39,215 bases of DNA. It comes from an uncultured Sutterella sp. (GTDB lineage: Bacteria; Pseudomonadota; Gammaproteobacteria; Burkholderiales; Burkholderiaceae_F). Location of the stretch: the NCBI GenBank assembly GCA_900544335.1, contig UQUS01000015.1, positions 1 to 39,215 of the forward strand, given 5' to 3'. This document shows positions 1 to 7,885 of the stretch, piece after piece. The position numbers were made by a program, and so were the translations under genes. The number at the start of each line of letters is the position of its first letter. The stretch's first letter is position 1. The notes under the pieces are model-generated. The model searched no databases. It saw nothing but the letters and a program-made list of their open reading frames with translations, and was not told the origin of the DNA.

Positions 1-1
1 A

Positions 2-145
2 ACCCTGACAACTGCTATGCTGGACAGATTGTTGCATCACAGTGAAATCATCGTGATTCGCGGAGACAGCTACCGTCCCCTGGAGAAACGAAAGGAAGGA
101 CTTTTAACCTCAGCCAGGGCTGTTGGTACAGCTTTGACTGATTAA
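2..145 (+). CDS. istB: IS21-family IstB helper ATPase, C-terminal end (partial)
   Basis: This is the last 47 codons of a gene that enters from the left edge, ending at TAA 143-145. The translation contains LDRLLHHSEIIVIRGDSYR, which matches the conserved C-terminus of IstB, the AAA+ helper ATPase that works with the IstA transposase of IS21-family elements. The P-loop and the rest of the ATPase lie outside the window, so it cannot be judged whether the element is intact. It reads towards cas4, so the IS right end is expected shortly after the stop codon. Family assignment rests on the short C-terminal motif, which is quite characteristic. Confidence 0.82.
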   Translation, partial: TLTTAMLDRLLHHSEIIVIRGDSYRPLEKRKEGLLTSARAVGTALTD

Positions 146-202
146 CAACAGGAGCTCAATTTAAACGACGTTTTCGGGGGTCAATTCAGAGGACGCTTGA
201 CA
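146..202 (+). mobile_element. Probable right end of the IS21-type element
   Basis: After the istB stop the sequence runs through GGGGGTCAATTCAGAGGACG and reaches CTTGACA at about 196-202. Read inwards on the other strand this begins TGTCAAGCGTCC and continues to TTGACCCCC, the usual look of IS21-family ends (TG...CA termini). The exact terminus and the target duplication cannot be confirmed because the left end is outside the window. The boundary is 94 bp from the cas4 stop codon. Confidence 0.5.
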
Positions 203-230
203 GGTATCACGTTTTTGAAGCCAGAATTAA

Positions 231-267
231 CCCCTAAAAACCAGGCGGTTGCCTTTGTGAAACCGCC
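231..267 (-). terminator. Hairpin plus T-tract downstream of cas4
   Basis: On the minus strand GGCGGTT (267-261) pairs with AACCGCC (250-244) around a 10-nt loop, followed three bases later by TTTTT (240-236). This has the form of a rho-independent terminator 29 nt after the cas4 stop and would end the cas9-cas1-cas2-cas4 transcript. It could instead be the 3' terminator of a small RNA such as a tracrRNA encoded around the cas4 3' end. The minus-strand hairpin also contains GTTTCAC, like the start of type II-B repeats, which may be chance. Confidence 0.6.
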
Positions 268-295
268 GTCCGGATTCCGTGGGATTTTGCAGCAG

Positions 296-895
296 TCACA
301 TGCGATCTGCGCAAAAGTTCAAATACTCGCATTGGCAACACTGAGCAGATGTGGCTGGCGTTATTGGCATTACGGCCAGATTGAGAGATTTGCGAATTGA
401 GTCAACTACTCGTAAAACCTCAAGACGTTTAGTTTGATTAAATTGGATTTCGTAGGTTTTTCCGCGCTTTCCCATCAAGATAAAACCACAAGCGATTACA
501 ATATTTTCTTTCTTTTCCAAAAGCATGGCGTATGCGGTAAGTTGTATTTCCGTAGCCAAGGTAGGTGCTTGACCTTCTGTCATTTTGAATTCAAGCGGAT
601 AAACCCTACCCTCTTTCGTGTAAAGAGCCCCATCGCATACCCCATGGAGACCTAGTTCTTTATCGTAAAGTCTTATATTTGCCACGAATCGGAAACTACT
701 TGCAGACAAAGAATAATGACTCAAATTCCGGCGTCTCGTAAGCATTTCTGTCCGTTCGTGAAAGGACAGTCCCTGATGTACCCAAAGACCACCTTTTACA
801 TTGAGTCCCTTCATCAATGCTAAGTAAGGAATTCTGGGACAAAATAAGTATTGTCTTAAATTGGAAACCGGAATGCTAAATGACTCCATAACCAT
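296..895 (-). CDS. cas4: CRISPR-associated Cas4 nuclease (type II-B)
   Basis: This is a 199-residue Cas4, an iron-sulfur RecB-like nuclease that trims and selects prespacers with Cas1-Cas2 during spacer acquisition. Visible features are one cysteine near the N-terminus (C19, in FCPRIPYL), the RecB-nuclease core D88, then E102-x-K104 (PLEFK), then Q118-xxx-Y122, and a C-terminal cysteine cluster (C186, C187, C189, C195) that would complete a 4Fe-4S site. Its presence as the fourth gene marks the locus as II-B. The reading frame is open further upstream, but Cas4 similarity begins at MVMESFSIPVSNLRQYLFCP. Either ATG 895 or ATG 889 is possible, behind a GGAG. The start lies inside the end of cas2, so translation is probably coupled. 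Confidence 0.9.
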   Translation of the reverse strand: MVMESFSIPVSNLRQYLFCPRIPYLALMKGLNVKGGLWVHQGLSFHERTEMLTRRRNLSHYSLSASSFRFVANIRLYDKELGLHGVCDGALYTKEGRVYPLEFKMTEGQAPTLATEIQLTAYAMLLEKKENIVIACGFILMGKRGKTYEIQFNQTKRLEVLRVVDSIRKSLNLAVMPITPATSAQCCQCEYLNFCADRM

Positions 896-1172
896 CTGGC
901 TCCACGTAATTCCAATTGGCATAGCCGAGACACTTCCGTATTTCGTCGGGTTTGAGATAACAAGCAAACCAAAAACACCTATCCTCGTTCGCCTCAAGCA
1001 ACTCGGTAGCGGCACGAGCGAGTGCAGAAATCTCTGCATTTCTTATATCACCATAAAAAACCGATTTCTGCATAGAAACAAACCCCAGATTTTTAAGAAC
1101 ATCTGAAAAGCGTTGACGGCGTTTGTTGTTAGAAATATCATAACAAACGAGATATTTTGTATACATTCCCAT
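876..1172 (-). CDS. cas2: CRISPR-associated endoribonuclease Cas2
   Basis: This is a 98-residue Cas2, the dimeric core that bridges two Cas1 dimers in the spacer integration complex. The N-terminus MGMYTKYLVCYDIS carries the conserved Asp after the first beta strand (YDIS), followed by RRQRFSDVLKNLGF and the basic segment leading into KSVFYGDI, in the usual ferredoxin-like order. The open frame extends about 50 codons upstream into cas1, but family similarity and size (about 95 residues) favour ATG 1172 or ATG 1166. It starts 7 nt after the cas1 stop and overlaps the cas4 start by 20 nt, so it is part of one translationally coupled operon. Confidence 0.92.
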   Translation of the reverse strand: MGMYTKYLVCYDISNNKRRQRFSDVLKNLGFVSMQKSVFYGDIRNAEISALARAATELLEANEDRCFWFACYLKPDEIRKCLGYANWNYVEPDGYGVI

Positions 1173-1179
1173 AATGCTT

Positions 1180-2184
1180 TTACCAACGAAATCGAATCCC
1201 GCGATACGCTTTCTTGTCCACGATGGCACCCGCCAACCTGTACGCTTGGCGCTGAAGTATGTTCTCAAGTCGAAGGGATTTTTTATGCCAATACAACGGC
1301 GTTGCCATTGTTTTATCAACAGCTTCCACAATTATTTTCTTTAACTCGATAGTTAATCCTTTCTTGGCTGAGTCCTCAAGTTTATGCCGCAACTTGATTA
1401 TATTTCTATCGACGACCCAAGCTCGATACTCTTCCATGAAATCAAGTACGAGAGATGGCTTCCCCGGTCTTTTTACATGAAACAATCCTGCATAAAGTTC
1501 AAGTCCTGCATTATCAAGAGCTGACCATACATAACTTTGGAGGATGGCATAGCCATAATTGAGTGCCGAATTGCCAATTTCGACTGAGCCGCGACCTTCG
1601 CGTTGGAAAAAAGACTTCGGCAACAATTCCGTCTCTCGTAATGCCTTCCAATAAAGCGTCGCAGCAACTCCCTCAAGTCCCAGGAGAACATTGCGCCAAT
1701 TTTTCTGCGAAGGAACAACCTCAACTAACAGCTCCCGTGCGACATCCTCTAGGAGTGCGGCTCCTCTGCGTAATTGCTCACAAACAGCCACTGATGTCTT
1801 GGCAGAATATTTACTAAAGTAGAGCAATACTGCTCGCTGGTTGCGAACCTTTGAGAAAACAATCTCTCTGGCAAGAATGAGTGATTCTTCCTGAGAGTGG
1901 ATACACTCAAACTGCGCCTCACGAACTTTCACGACGGCGTGTTGATGTAAACCCGCGACGGCTGCGATACCAATCCCGCGCCAATCCAGAAAATAAAGCC
2001 GAATCCCCCTAGCGGCGCAAGCGAGGATGAGATTGGAGGAAATTGAAACCCCTTCTTTCTCCACGCGAATTGTTCGAAGCCGAGAAAGCGCAGTTTCCCA
2101 ACTCTCCCCATTTTCTGTAACAACAAGACGCTCCCCAGTGACGCCAAGAGAAACACCAAAGGAGGAAATCGTTAAATGCCTCAT
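1180..2184 (-). CDS. cas1: CRISPR-associated integrase Cas1
   Basis: This is a 334-residue Cas1, the metal-dependent integrase that inserts new spacers into the array. The catalytic set is visible: E171 in GLEGVAATLYW, H236 in GLFHVKRPG, and D248 with E251 in LVLDFMEEYR. Length and motif spacing are normal, with no frameshift, so adaptation looks genetically intact. The ATG overlaps the cas9 TGA (ATGA, 2181-2184), indicating translational coupling to cas9. A Cas1 in this order (cas9-cas1-cas2-cas4) is the type II-B arrangement known from Francisella, Legionella, Wolinella and Sutterella. Confidence 0.95.
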   Translation of the reverse strand: MRHLTISSFGVSLGVTGERLVVTENGESWETALSRLRTIRVEKEGVSISSNLILACAARGIRLYFLDWRGIGIAAVAGLHQHAVVKVREAQFECIHSQEESLILAREIVFSKVRNQRAVLLYFSKYSAKTSVAVCEQLRRGAALLEDVARELLVEVVPSQKNWRNVLLGLEGVAATLYWKALRETELLPKSFFQREGRGSVEIGNSALNYGYAILQSYVWSALDNAGLELYAGLFHVKRPGKPSLVLDFMEEYRAWVVDRNIIKLRHKLEDSAKKGLTIELKKIIVEAVDKTMATPLYWHKKSLRLENILQRQAYRLAGAIVDKKAYRGIRFRW

Positions 2185-5100
2185 GGATTAGTGGAGTTAT
2201 CGTAAGCCTTTAGAATGCTTGGTTTGTTACTAATTACTGTGTAACGAAATCTCACTCGCTCTCCTACGTTTTCGAAAACTATGGTGTCTCGAGGATAGGC
2301 GAGAATATCCTTAAGTTCTGGCGGAAATGCAGAAAAGAAAGCTTTTGTTTTGACATCTTTTTTCGACTTCAGTTTGAGCAACGCCGGAATTTCAAGAAAG
2401 GATGAAATATCCATGGACGGCTCGCCAGCCATAATCCATCTTCTCACGTCCTCAAACGGCGCTTCAATCCTGACATTAAACCGAATAGCACTCCCTGGCT
2501 CAAGCCAAACCTTTATGGCTCCGTCCAAAACTTGTCGCCACTCGTGCAACGAGGTTGTTTCTGTTTCGGGGAAGTAGCGCGCACTAAAGGCGGCCATTTT
2601 TAAAGATTGAAACCGCTCAAAGAGCACTTCTTTCTTCCATAGTGTTATGCCATTTGATTGAGCAAAACCAGCAAGTTTTGCATTAGCTGCATGTACCTGA
2701 ACAATATCCTGCTGAGCCCTCGTTCTTCGCCTAATCCGGAATGCTCCGGAAGGTGAATCGAGAATCGGCAAGCTCAGTTCTCTATGCGTGGGAATGTGGC
2801 TTAGCTTTTGTTTGTGAGGTCGTTTCCAGAAACGGTTTATTACGGTTTGGAGATCTTCTTCAGAGGTTGTTGCTGTCAACGCTGAATAAATCTTGGACCA
2901 TTCCTTTTTTACAGGCAACGTAAGTTTTCCTTCCAATTGGACTTGACGCAGTCCCGAAATCTTTACTTTTAACTGCCATTCTTTGCCTTTAGAAAATCTC
3001 TCTTCTGAAATTATCTTTTTTTCCTTTGCATCCCAAAGAACCGATGATACAGCGGCACGTTTCGTGCAAAAACTCAGAGCTTCAATGAGACTAGCCGTTT
3101 GTAAGTTTTCGTCCGTGGTCTTCTTATGCGCTACATCAAAAAACAGCCCCAGAACCTTGGAACGATTCAGGGTGTAAGTTGTGTTTCTTTCTATATCTCC
3201 GTCATAAGGTCTTTGAAAGTATGGCGAGAGCAGTTGCAACAGCAACTCTGTTTTTTTTCCACCGACTTTGAGCGCTCCTGGCATTGCCCCAGCATCGTCA
3301 GGCTTGGATGCAAACCCCACATAGACTTTTCCGCCATGTGTAAATATGGGAAGATATCTTTCGGAGTAAATGCCATCTTTGAACAACGGAACTCCTCCGA
3401 AGGTCGTTTTATTTTCTAGAGGTTTCCGTTGAATCTGGACAATTTCACATTCTTTTGGATAAATCTCCGCAAGCTTTCTGACATCGGAAATCCCTGAGAG
3501 AGAAGGATCTACGACATACTCCTCATCTGAACCAACGGCAAGAGCACAAAGAGCATCAATAGAATGAGAAGCTACGGGTTGCACATCCATTTTTTTCATC
3601 GGAGGGTTGTATTCACCTAGATTTCCACGAAGACGCATAGAGACTTCAGGAGAAACTGGGAATGCGCAGAAAGAAATATGGTTGCCCGTTGTCGCACACC
3701 AAGAGGCTAACTCCTTGTCGAGTTTTTCGATAAGTTGACGAACAAGCCACATTTGTGTGCCATTGACTCTTGCTCGGCTTTGATTAGCAAGAGATTCAAC
3801 GACAATTTGTCGTGCCTGGCTGGAACTTGGAAGAAATAGAGCATGCCGCACGCATGCTTGCTCATCATCCGAGAGTAAATCAAAGAAACGAAGTCGCTTC
3901 GTCTGTTGTAAATCTAGGATTGTCTTTTCAATCCGTTGTTCGATTACTTCCAATGAGTCTGAATGAAATACCTCTTTTAAATAATTATCGGCAAGGTCCC
4001 TGAGACCATAAAGTTGATTCCCTTTCCTCTGATTTCCCTCTTGAGAGGTATAGATGAGATTGGCTTCAGCATTGAAAATAGTACCTGCCCTTTTTTTAGA
4101 AGCACTTCGCGGAATGATGTGGTCAATTTCACCTTTAAGACCAATGACCTTCCCCGTATACGGACAAATAGAGTGACTGGCTTTCTTGATGCGCTCAGTT
4201 TTGTCCTGCCACCGTTTGTACTGTACTTCGGAATTGCTCTGAAGTTTTTTTCTAGCATTCGTGTTGCACTTTAATTCGGCAACAGACGCTGAGAATTCGA
4301 ATCGGTTTTCCTCAACGAAGAGTGGGATTTCAACTTGGCATTGATTGTCGCTAACGCTACTACGAATCGACTCAGCTACGCGCTGTGCAATTTCCCACGC
4401 CTTGCGATCAATCATTCGGCGGACAACCCCATCAAAAGGCCGAGTAGCATCTGCTGGAAGTCTTGCGCAATTTGCACATTCCCTCTTGTTACCATTCTCA
4501 TCTAGAAATTCATGCATTTGCATGCGCCAATTATTTTCGTTATGCGCAGCCACAGAAACAGTAGTAAAACCATCGCGTTCCGTTTCGATTATTGTGAAAA
4601 GTTGGGCCAAAGAATACGGGTTAGAAAAACGTTTCTTTTGAGAATCAGACAGACCAAGAGTATCAGCAATGACCGTCGACGCGTCTTCGACCTTCTGGCT
4701 TAATGCCACAAAGCCTTTTTCTTCGGCAGACAGTTTCTCTTTACGTTCCCATTGAAGGAGAGCACCTCTATAAAGACGGTTAAAGTCTCCTCCATATTTT
4801 TTTCGAATAACTTCAACAGATGAACAAATTGAGCGAACCGAACTCCGTCCAACCTTCTTTTTCCATACCTCATCTAGAAACTGTTTCCCCAACTTCTGAT
4901 TTTGTAGAACACTTCCGACCAAAAGACAAAGAATCTTTTTCTTCACCGGCGGGTGTATGTCTGCACGTTCCAAGAAAAGACTTGTTTGGGGCAACCAAAG
5001 CCCAACTTTGGCCGACCTCACTTCCGCATAGTAATCAGAAGCGAACGAAAGGAATGTATCTATATGTTGTTGACCAAGAACAGATTCAAGTTGGTTCCTA

Positions 5101-6434
5101 GCATTTTTCAAAACAATTCCGTCAGCCTGTGCTCGAATAGCATAGGGATCAAGAGGTCGTGATCTATCCAGCACCCGCTGAAGAATATAGGCAAATTGGT
5201 ATTGCAACTTAGGAAGAGGTTCATTCCCATCTCGGCGAATCCGAGACTTACGATCTGTTTGTTCCAAATTATGCTCTAGGGCTTCTTCCAACTCTGGTTC
5301 AGTTTTGGCGAAAGCCTTTGCCCAAATCGTCCATTTATCCTGAAAATGATTAGTCAGTTTCCTTGGATCCAAAAATAATGTCTGGTCCAATGGGGGGCGA
5401 CGATTGTTTTGGTCTTCATACGGGGGAATGGTTCGTTCCGGATTAATTGAACAGAGTGTCTCAATGATATCTTGAGAACGTTCTAGTTCAGAAACCAAAG
5501 TTGCTAGGCGCTCTTTTTCATCTCTTTCTTGCGAGGGATGAAAATATTTAAAAGCTCTAATGATGGATTTCTTCAGTTTGCCCGGTTCCCACTCGTCTCC
5601 TTTTATCATATTAGGAGCATTGAAATACCAACGTTCTGCTCGAAGTTGGAGATTCGAAATGTTGCCGATTAAATGATGGAACCGCTCCACTCCGCCGAAA
5701 GCCTCAATAACTTTTTTGAGTCGAGAATCTCCACGCGTCAAGTCCTTCATTAAATCAGCCAAATACTTCACGCGATGTTTGTGTCCCATAACTTGTTGAG
5801 TTACGATGTTATGAGCTGCATCCCTGACAGCACAAGCAGCATCTTTTGCAACACCGACCTCATCCTTTTCAAGACCCATTTTTTTAAATGCGGCTTTGAA
5901 ATCTGCAACTGAAAACTTACTTATGTCTCTATCTAGGTTGCGAATACTGTCTGTTTTATTTGTTAAATCTTCCCATTGATCGGCAAGAGGACGATTGGAG
6001 TCAGGGAAATAATGCTTCATAACCTCATGGTGAGAAAACCATTCAGAATTAGTTTCTTCAAGAATATCTAAATTAATTTCCGACTCGATGCGAGAATAGC
6101 CACGACGCCGAAGAAGACCGCTTACGGCTTCGGTCATTTTTTTCTGTTCTTCTAGACTTAGCGATATGTTAGATGCAGCCAGTTTTTCGTTGATTAGAAG
6201 ATTTGCCAGACGACGAGCGAGATTAAACCGCTTCTTGCCACGGATTCTATGTCTGACCGCTGTCCGTTGTGCCTGAGATAAAGTCATTTTCTCAGAATCT
6301 GGCATTACGACCGTGAAAGCGGTTAAATCCTCTTGAGTAAGTTCTTCTCCTGGGGTGTAATTCGCAATTACAACTCCTGTGTACTTTGCGCCCAAATCAA
6401 TCCCAATGGCAGTGCGATGCTTCTTGGCTTGCAT
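2181..6434 (-). CDS. cas9: CRISPR-associated endonuclease Cas9, type II-B
   Basis: This is a 1417-residue RNA-guided DNA endonuclease of the long II-B class. RuvC-I is at D13 (AIGIDLGAKYTGVV), followed by an Arg-rich bridge helix at about 50-75 (QRTAVRHRIRGKKRF). RuvC-II lies near residue 705 (FVEENRFEF), HNH near 770 (GEIDHIIPRS, then NLIYTS and GNQRKGNQ), and RuvC-III near 957 (ASHSIDALCAL). All catalytic motifs are present. Segments such as NLQLRAERWYFNAP and RTIPPYEDQNNRRPPLDQTL match my memory of Sutterella wadsworthensis Cas9 closely. The open frame begins at a TTG (6500), but ATG 6434 has a clear GGAG seven bases upstream (6445-6442) and starts just before RuvC-I, so it is preferred. 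It is the first gene of the operon and overlaps cas1 by 4 nt. Confidence 0.96.
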   Translation of the reverse strand: MQAKKHRTAIGIDLGAKYTGVVIANYTPGEELTQEDLTAFTVVMPDSEKMTLSQAQRTAVRHRIRGKKRFNLARRLANLLINEKLAASNISLSLEEQKKMTEAVSGLLRRRGYSRIESEINLDILEETNSEWFSHHEVMKHYFPDSNRPLADQWEDLTNKTDSIRNLDRDISKFSVADFKAAFKKMGLEKDEVGVAKDAACAVRDAAHNIVTQQVMGHKHRVKYLADLMKDLTRGDSRLKKVIEAFGGVERFHHLIGNISNLQLRAERWYFNAPNMIKGDEWEPGKLKKSIIRAFKYFHPSQERDEKERLATLVSELERSQDIIETLCSINPERTIPPYEDQNNRRPPLDQTLFLDPRKLTNHFQDKWTIWAKAFAKTEPELEEALEHNLEQTDRKSRIRRDGNEPLPKLQYQFAYILQRVLDRSRPLDPYAIRAQADGIVLKNARNQLESVLGQQHIDTFLSFASDYYAEVRSAKVGLWLPQTSLFLERADIHPPVKKKILCLLVGSVLQNQKLGKQFLDEVWKKKVGRSSVRSICSSVEVIRKKYGGDFNRLYRGALLQWERKEKLSAEEKGFVALSQKVEDASTVIADTLGLSDSQKKRFSNPYSLAQLFTIIETERDGFTTVSVAAHNENNWRMQMHEFLDENGNKRECANCARLPADATRPFDGVVRRMIDRKAWEIAQRVAESIRSSVSDNQCQVEIPLFVEENRFEFSASVAELKCNTNARKKLQSNSEVQYKRWQDKTERIKKASHSICPYTGKVIGLKGEIDHIIPRSASKKRAGTIFNAEANLIYTSQEGNQRKGNQLYGLRDLADNYLKEVFHSDSLEVIEQRIEKTILDLQQTKRLRFFDLLSDDEQACVRHALFLPSSSQARQIVVESLANQSRARVNGTQMWLVRQLIEKLDKELASWCATTGNHISFCAFPVSPEVSMRLRGNLGEYNPPMKKMDVQPVASHSIDALCALAVGSDEEYVVDPSLSGISDVRKLAEIYPKECEIVQIQRKPLENKTTFGGVPLFKDGIYSERYLPIFTHGGKVYVGFASKPDDAGAMPGALKVGGKKTELLLQLLSPYFQRPYDGDIERNTTYTLNRSKVLGLFFDVAHKKTTDENLQTASLIEALSFCTKRAAVSSVLWDAKEKKIISEERFSKGKEWQLKVKISGLRQVQLEGKLTLPVKKEWSKIYSALTATTSEEDLQTVINRFWKRPHKQKLSHIPTHRELSLPILDSPSGAFRIRRRTRAQQDIVQVHAANAKLAGFAQSNGITLWKKEVLFERFQSLKMAAFSARYFPETETTSLHEWRQVLDGAIKVWLEPGSAIRFNVRIEAPFEDVRRWIMAGEPSMDISSFLEIPALLKLKSKKDVKTKAFFSAFPPELKDILAYPRDTIVFENVGERVRFRYTVISNKPSILKAYDNSTNP

Positions 6435-6762
6435 TCTATGTCTCCAGTAGTTGCGATATTTTCTGGTTCGCTGTGTGTTTTTTTTAGTTCGAACTGTCAA
6501 AAAAGAACAATCAATCTCTGCAATAGACCTCGGAAATGAGTGTACAACATGCTATTAATTTTTCCACGGTTTAATGTTGGCGGACGTACAGAAGTAGGCC
6601 GTTTCGTCGCATAAAAATAATCCACTGAGTTTTTGCGGTCGCGATGAATGTGTCACTAAAAATGAACATCCCCCATTTGGTGTTAGGCGCTGCGCTAAAG
6701 TAGGCCACGGGGAGGTGCGGACAAAAATCTGGATTAAGAATTAATAATTCGAGGTTCAAGAT
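6435..6762. other. cas9 leader and IS-derived intergenic stretch
   Basis: No gene is recognised in this 328-bp, AT-rich stretch. It must contain the cas9 promoter (minus strand). A TTGACA on the minus strand (6500-6495) is a good -35 match but has no good -10 at 17 bp. Right beside it is the perfect palindrome AGTTCGAACT (6486-6495), set between T-rich and A-rich runs, which could be an operator. A 9-bp motif AAGTAGGCC occurs twice in direct orientation (6592-6600 and 6698-6706), as in the multiple terminal repeats of some insertion sequences. No repeat-spacer array or convincing tracrRNA was found here. Confidence 0.5.
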
Positions 6763-6830
6763 ATGTACACGCAAAAAGAGATTAACAAGGCCGTAAAACT
6801 GTATGAGCGGCTTGGATCAATTGCCGCTGG
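6763..6830 (+). pseudogene. Insertion-sequence transposase remnant (IS3 OrfA-like N-terminus)
   Basis: The ATG at 6763 opens MYTQKEINKAVKLYERLGS, which looks like the first helix of the helix-turn-helix OrfA proteins of IS3-type elements (KAVKLY followed by a Gly-Ser turn). After about residue 22 the frame continues to a stop at 7056, but the protein no longer looks like a transposase, so the similarity breaks off. It is best read as a truncated remnant. The exact IS family is uncertain because only about 20 residues are informative. Confidence 0.4.
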
Positions 6831-6934
6831 ACCTCTAAAAACACCCCCTCAGACAACGAGGTGCTTATTTCCTAAATTAAATCAACTTGTTAGCCAACAT
6901 CGCAGAGGTTCGTTTTGGACAGTAGTGATCGCGG

Positions 6935-7174
6935 ATGCGAAAGAAGACGACGGAAGACACGGATTTAAGGACGTGCTACACAGTTCCGGAGTTATTGAAA
7001 CGGTTCCAAAAAATCCGTCTAGTCAAGACATCCAAAGGCGACTTGATTCTGAATAACGTGACGGAAAAAGATAAGAACTTGGTGGCAAAACGGGGCTTTC
7101 CGGAATTGTTCGACTCGGCGGAATCGGTCGCAGAACTGCTCTCGGTCAGGAAGATTGAATCTGTCAAAGTTTAA
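6935..7174 (+). pseudogene. Possible C-terminal transposase fragment
   Basis: An open frame of 79 codons reads LLKRFQKIRLVKTSKGDLIL and later VTEKDKNLVAKRGFPELFDS. The style (strand-rich segment, then a short helix close to a stop) resembles the tail of DDE transposases of the IS4/IS1634 type, but I cannot name the family firmly. Stops in the same frame lie just upstream, so no complete gene is present. Together with the OrfA-like remnant on its left, it suggests the stretch between cas9 and ssrA is built of decayed mobile elements. It may alternatively be a small unrecognised gene. Confidence 0.3.
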
Positions 7175-7331
7175 GATTTATACCTACACCAGAAGCGGGA
7201 CTTTGGGCGGTAAGGCAAGGAGGCAACGGAACTTTTGGGTGACAGCTTTTGTGGGGAATTGCAAACACAGCCCCTACTCGGCGGAAGAGAGGAGATTTTT
7301 CGTGATTATCTTGGTGTCTCAGAGTGTTAGG

Positions 7332-7696
7332 TGGTGGAGGTGAGGGGAGTTGAACCCCTGTCCGAAACGATTCTTCCGCCGGATCTACATGCTTAGCCCA
7401 ATGATTTAAATTTCACTTTCGATACTGCCGATGGACGGGCCTACCGAGAGCAAGTCACTAAGATTTTCGTAAGTATCGTCATGACTCCGATGCTTCTTAG
7501 TCTCTGTATATGACGGTGCCCTTGGTTTTACCCAAGCCGGACCAGAGACCTTCCGGTGCACCGCTCGCGGCCCTTAGGCGGCGAGAGCGAAACGCTCGTT
7601 ATTGGCGTTTATATTTTTTCTAGTTGTTTAACGAGGAACCAGACCTCGGCATGCACCGTGCAGCGTCCTACGCCCCGTCGAAGCCAGGACACCCCC
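7332..7696 (-). ncRNA. ssrA: tmRNA (transfer-messenger RNA)
   Basis: This 365-nt gene encodes tmRNA, which with SmpB rescues stalled ribosomes and tags the unfinished protein for proteolysis. The 5' end GGGGGTG (7696-7690) pairs with CACCTCC near the 3' end to form the acceptor stem, followed by encoded ACCA ending at 7332. The 3' T-arm region contains GGGGTTCAACTCCCC. The tag frame (about 7602-7570) reads GCC AAT AAC GAG CGT TTC GCT CTC GCC GCC TAA, giving ANNERFALAA. This is close to the ANDERFALAA tag known in Burkholderiales. The 3' end faces the CRISPR-Cas region and is a typical attachment site for integrative elements. Confidence 0.95.
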
Positions 7697-7709
7697 ACGT
7701 ACAAAGCAG

Positions 7710-7715
7710 ATTATA
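7710..7715 (-). promoter_or_regulatory. ssrA -10 box
   Basis: A perfect TATAAT on the minus strand lies 13 bp upstream of the mature tmRNA 5' end, leaving room for a short 5' leader removed by RNase P. No good -35 hexamer is seen at the standard distance. Confidence 0.6.
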
Positions 7716-7773
7716 AGCAGTGCTCGGATTTCTCTTTCGTTTTTTTGAAAGAAATCGTATCAAAAGTCGGATA

Positions 7774-7855
7774 TGCACCAAAACAGGGCGCGCCCCATTT
7801 AGAATTCGTCTCGCGTATTTCCGCACAGCATCTGTGTTGGTGGTGGCGGAGCTTT
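7774..7855 (+). promoter_or_regulatory. Candidate sigma-54 promoter region of glnA-ntrBC
   Basis: TGG at 7838-7840 and GC at 7851-7852 have the exact -24/-12 spacing of sigma-54 promoters (ten bases between GG and GC), but the flanking bases match the consensus poorly. About 60 bp further upstream TGCACC (7774-7779) resembles an NtrC half-site, without a clean inverted partner. The genes downstream (glnA-ntrB-ntrC) are a classic NtrC/sigma-54 target, which is the main support. Treat as a candidate only. Confidence 0.3.
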
Positions 7856-7885
7856 TACAGATTTCTTTATTAAGAGGTTTTCTCG

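Noticed and set aside
896..1039. Longer Cas4 start at 1039
   Set aside because: The extra residues are cas2 read in another frame; Cas4 similarity starts at 895.
6435..6500. Extending cas9 to the TTG at 6500
   Set aside because: The extra 22 residues are Lys/Arg/Thr-rich without Cas9 similarity, while ATG 6434 has a well placed GGAG and leads straight into RuvC-I.
1..7331. CRISPR array within the window
   Set aside because: No repeated unit of 30-40 bp with regular spacing was seen on either side of the cas genes.
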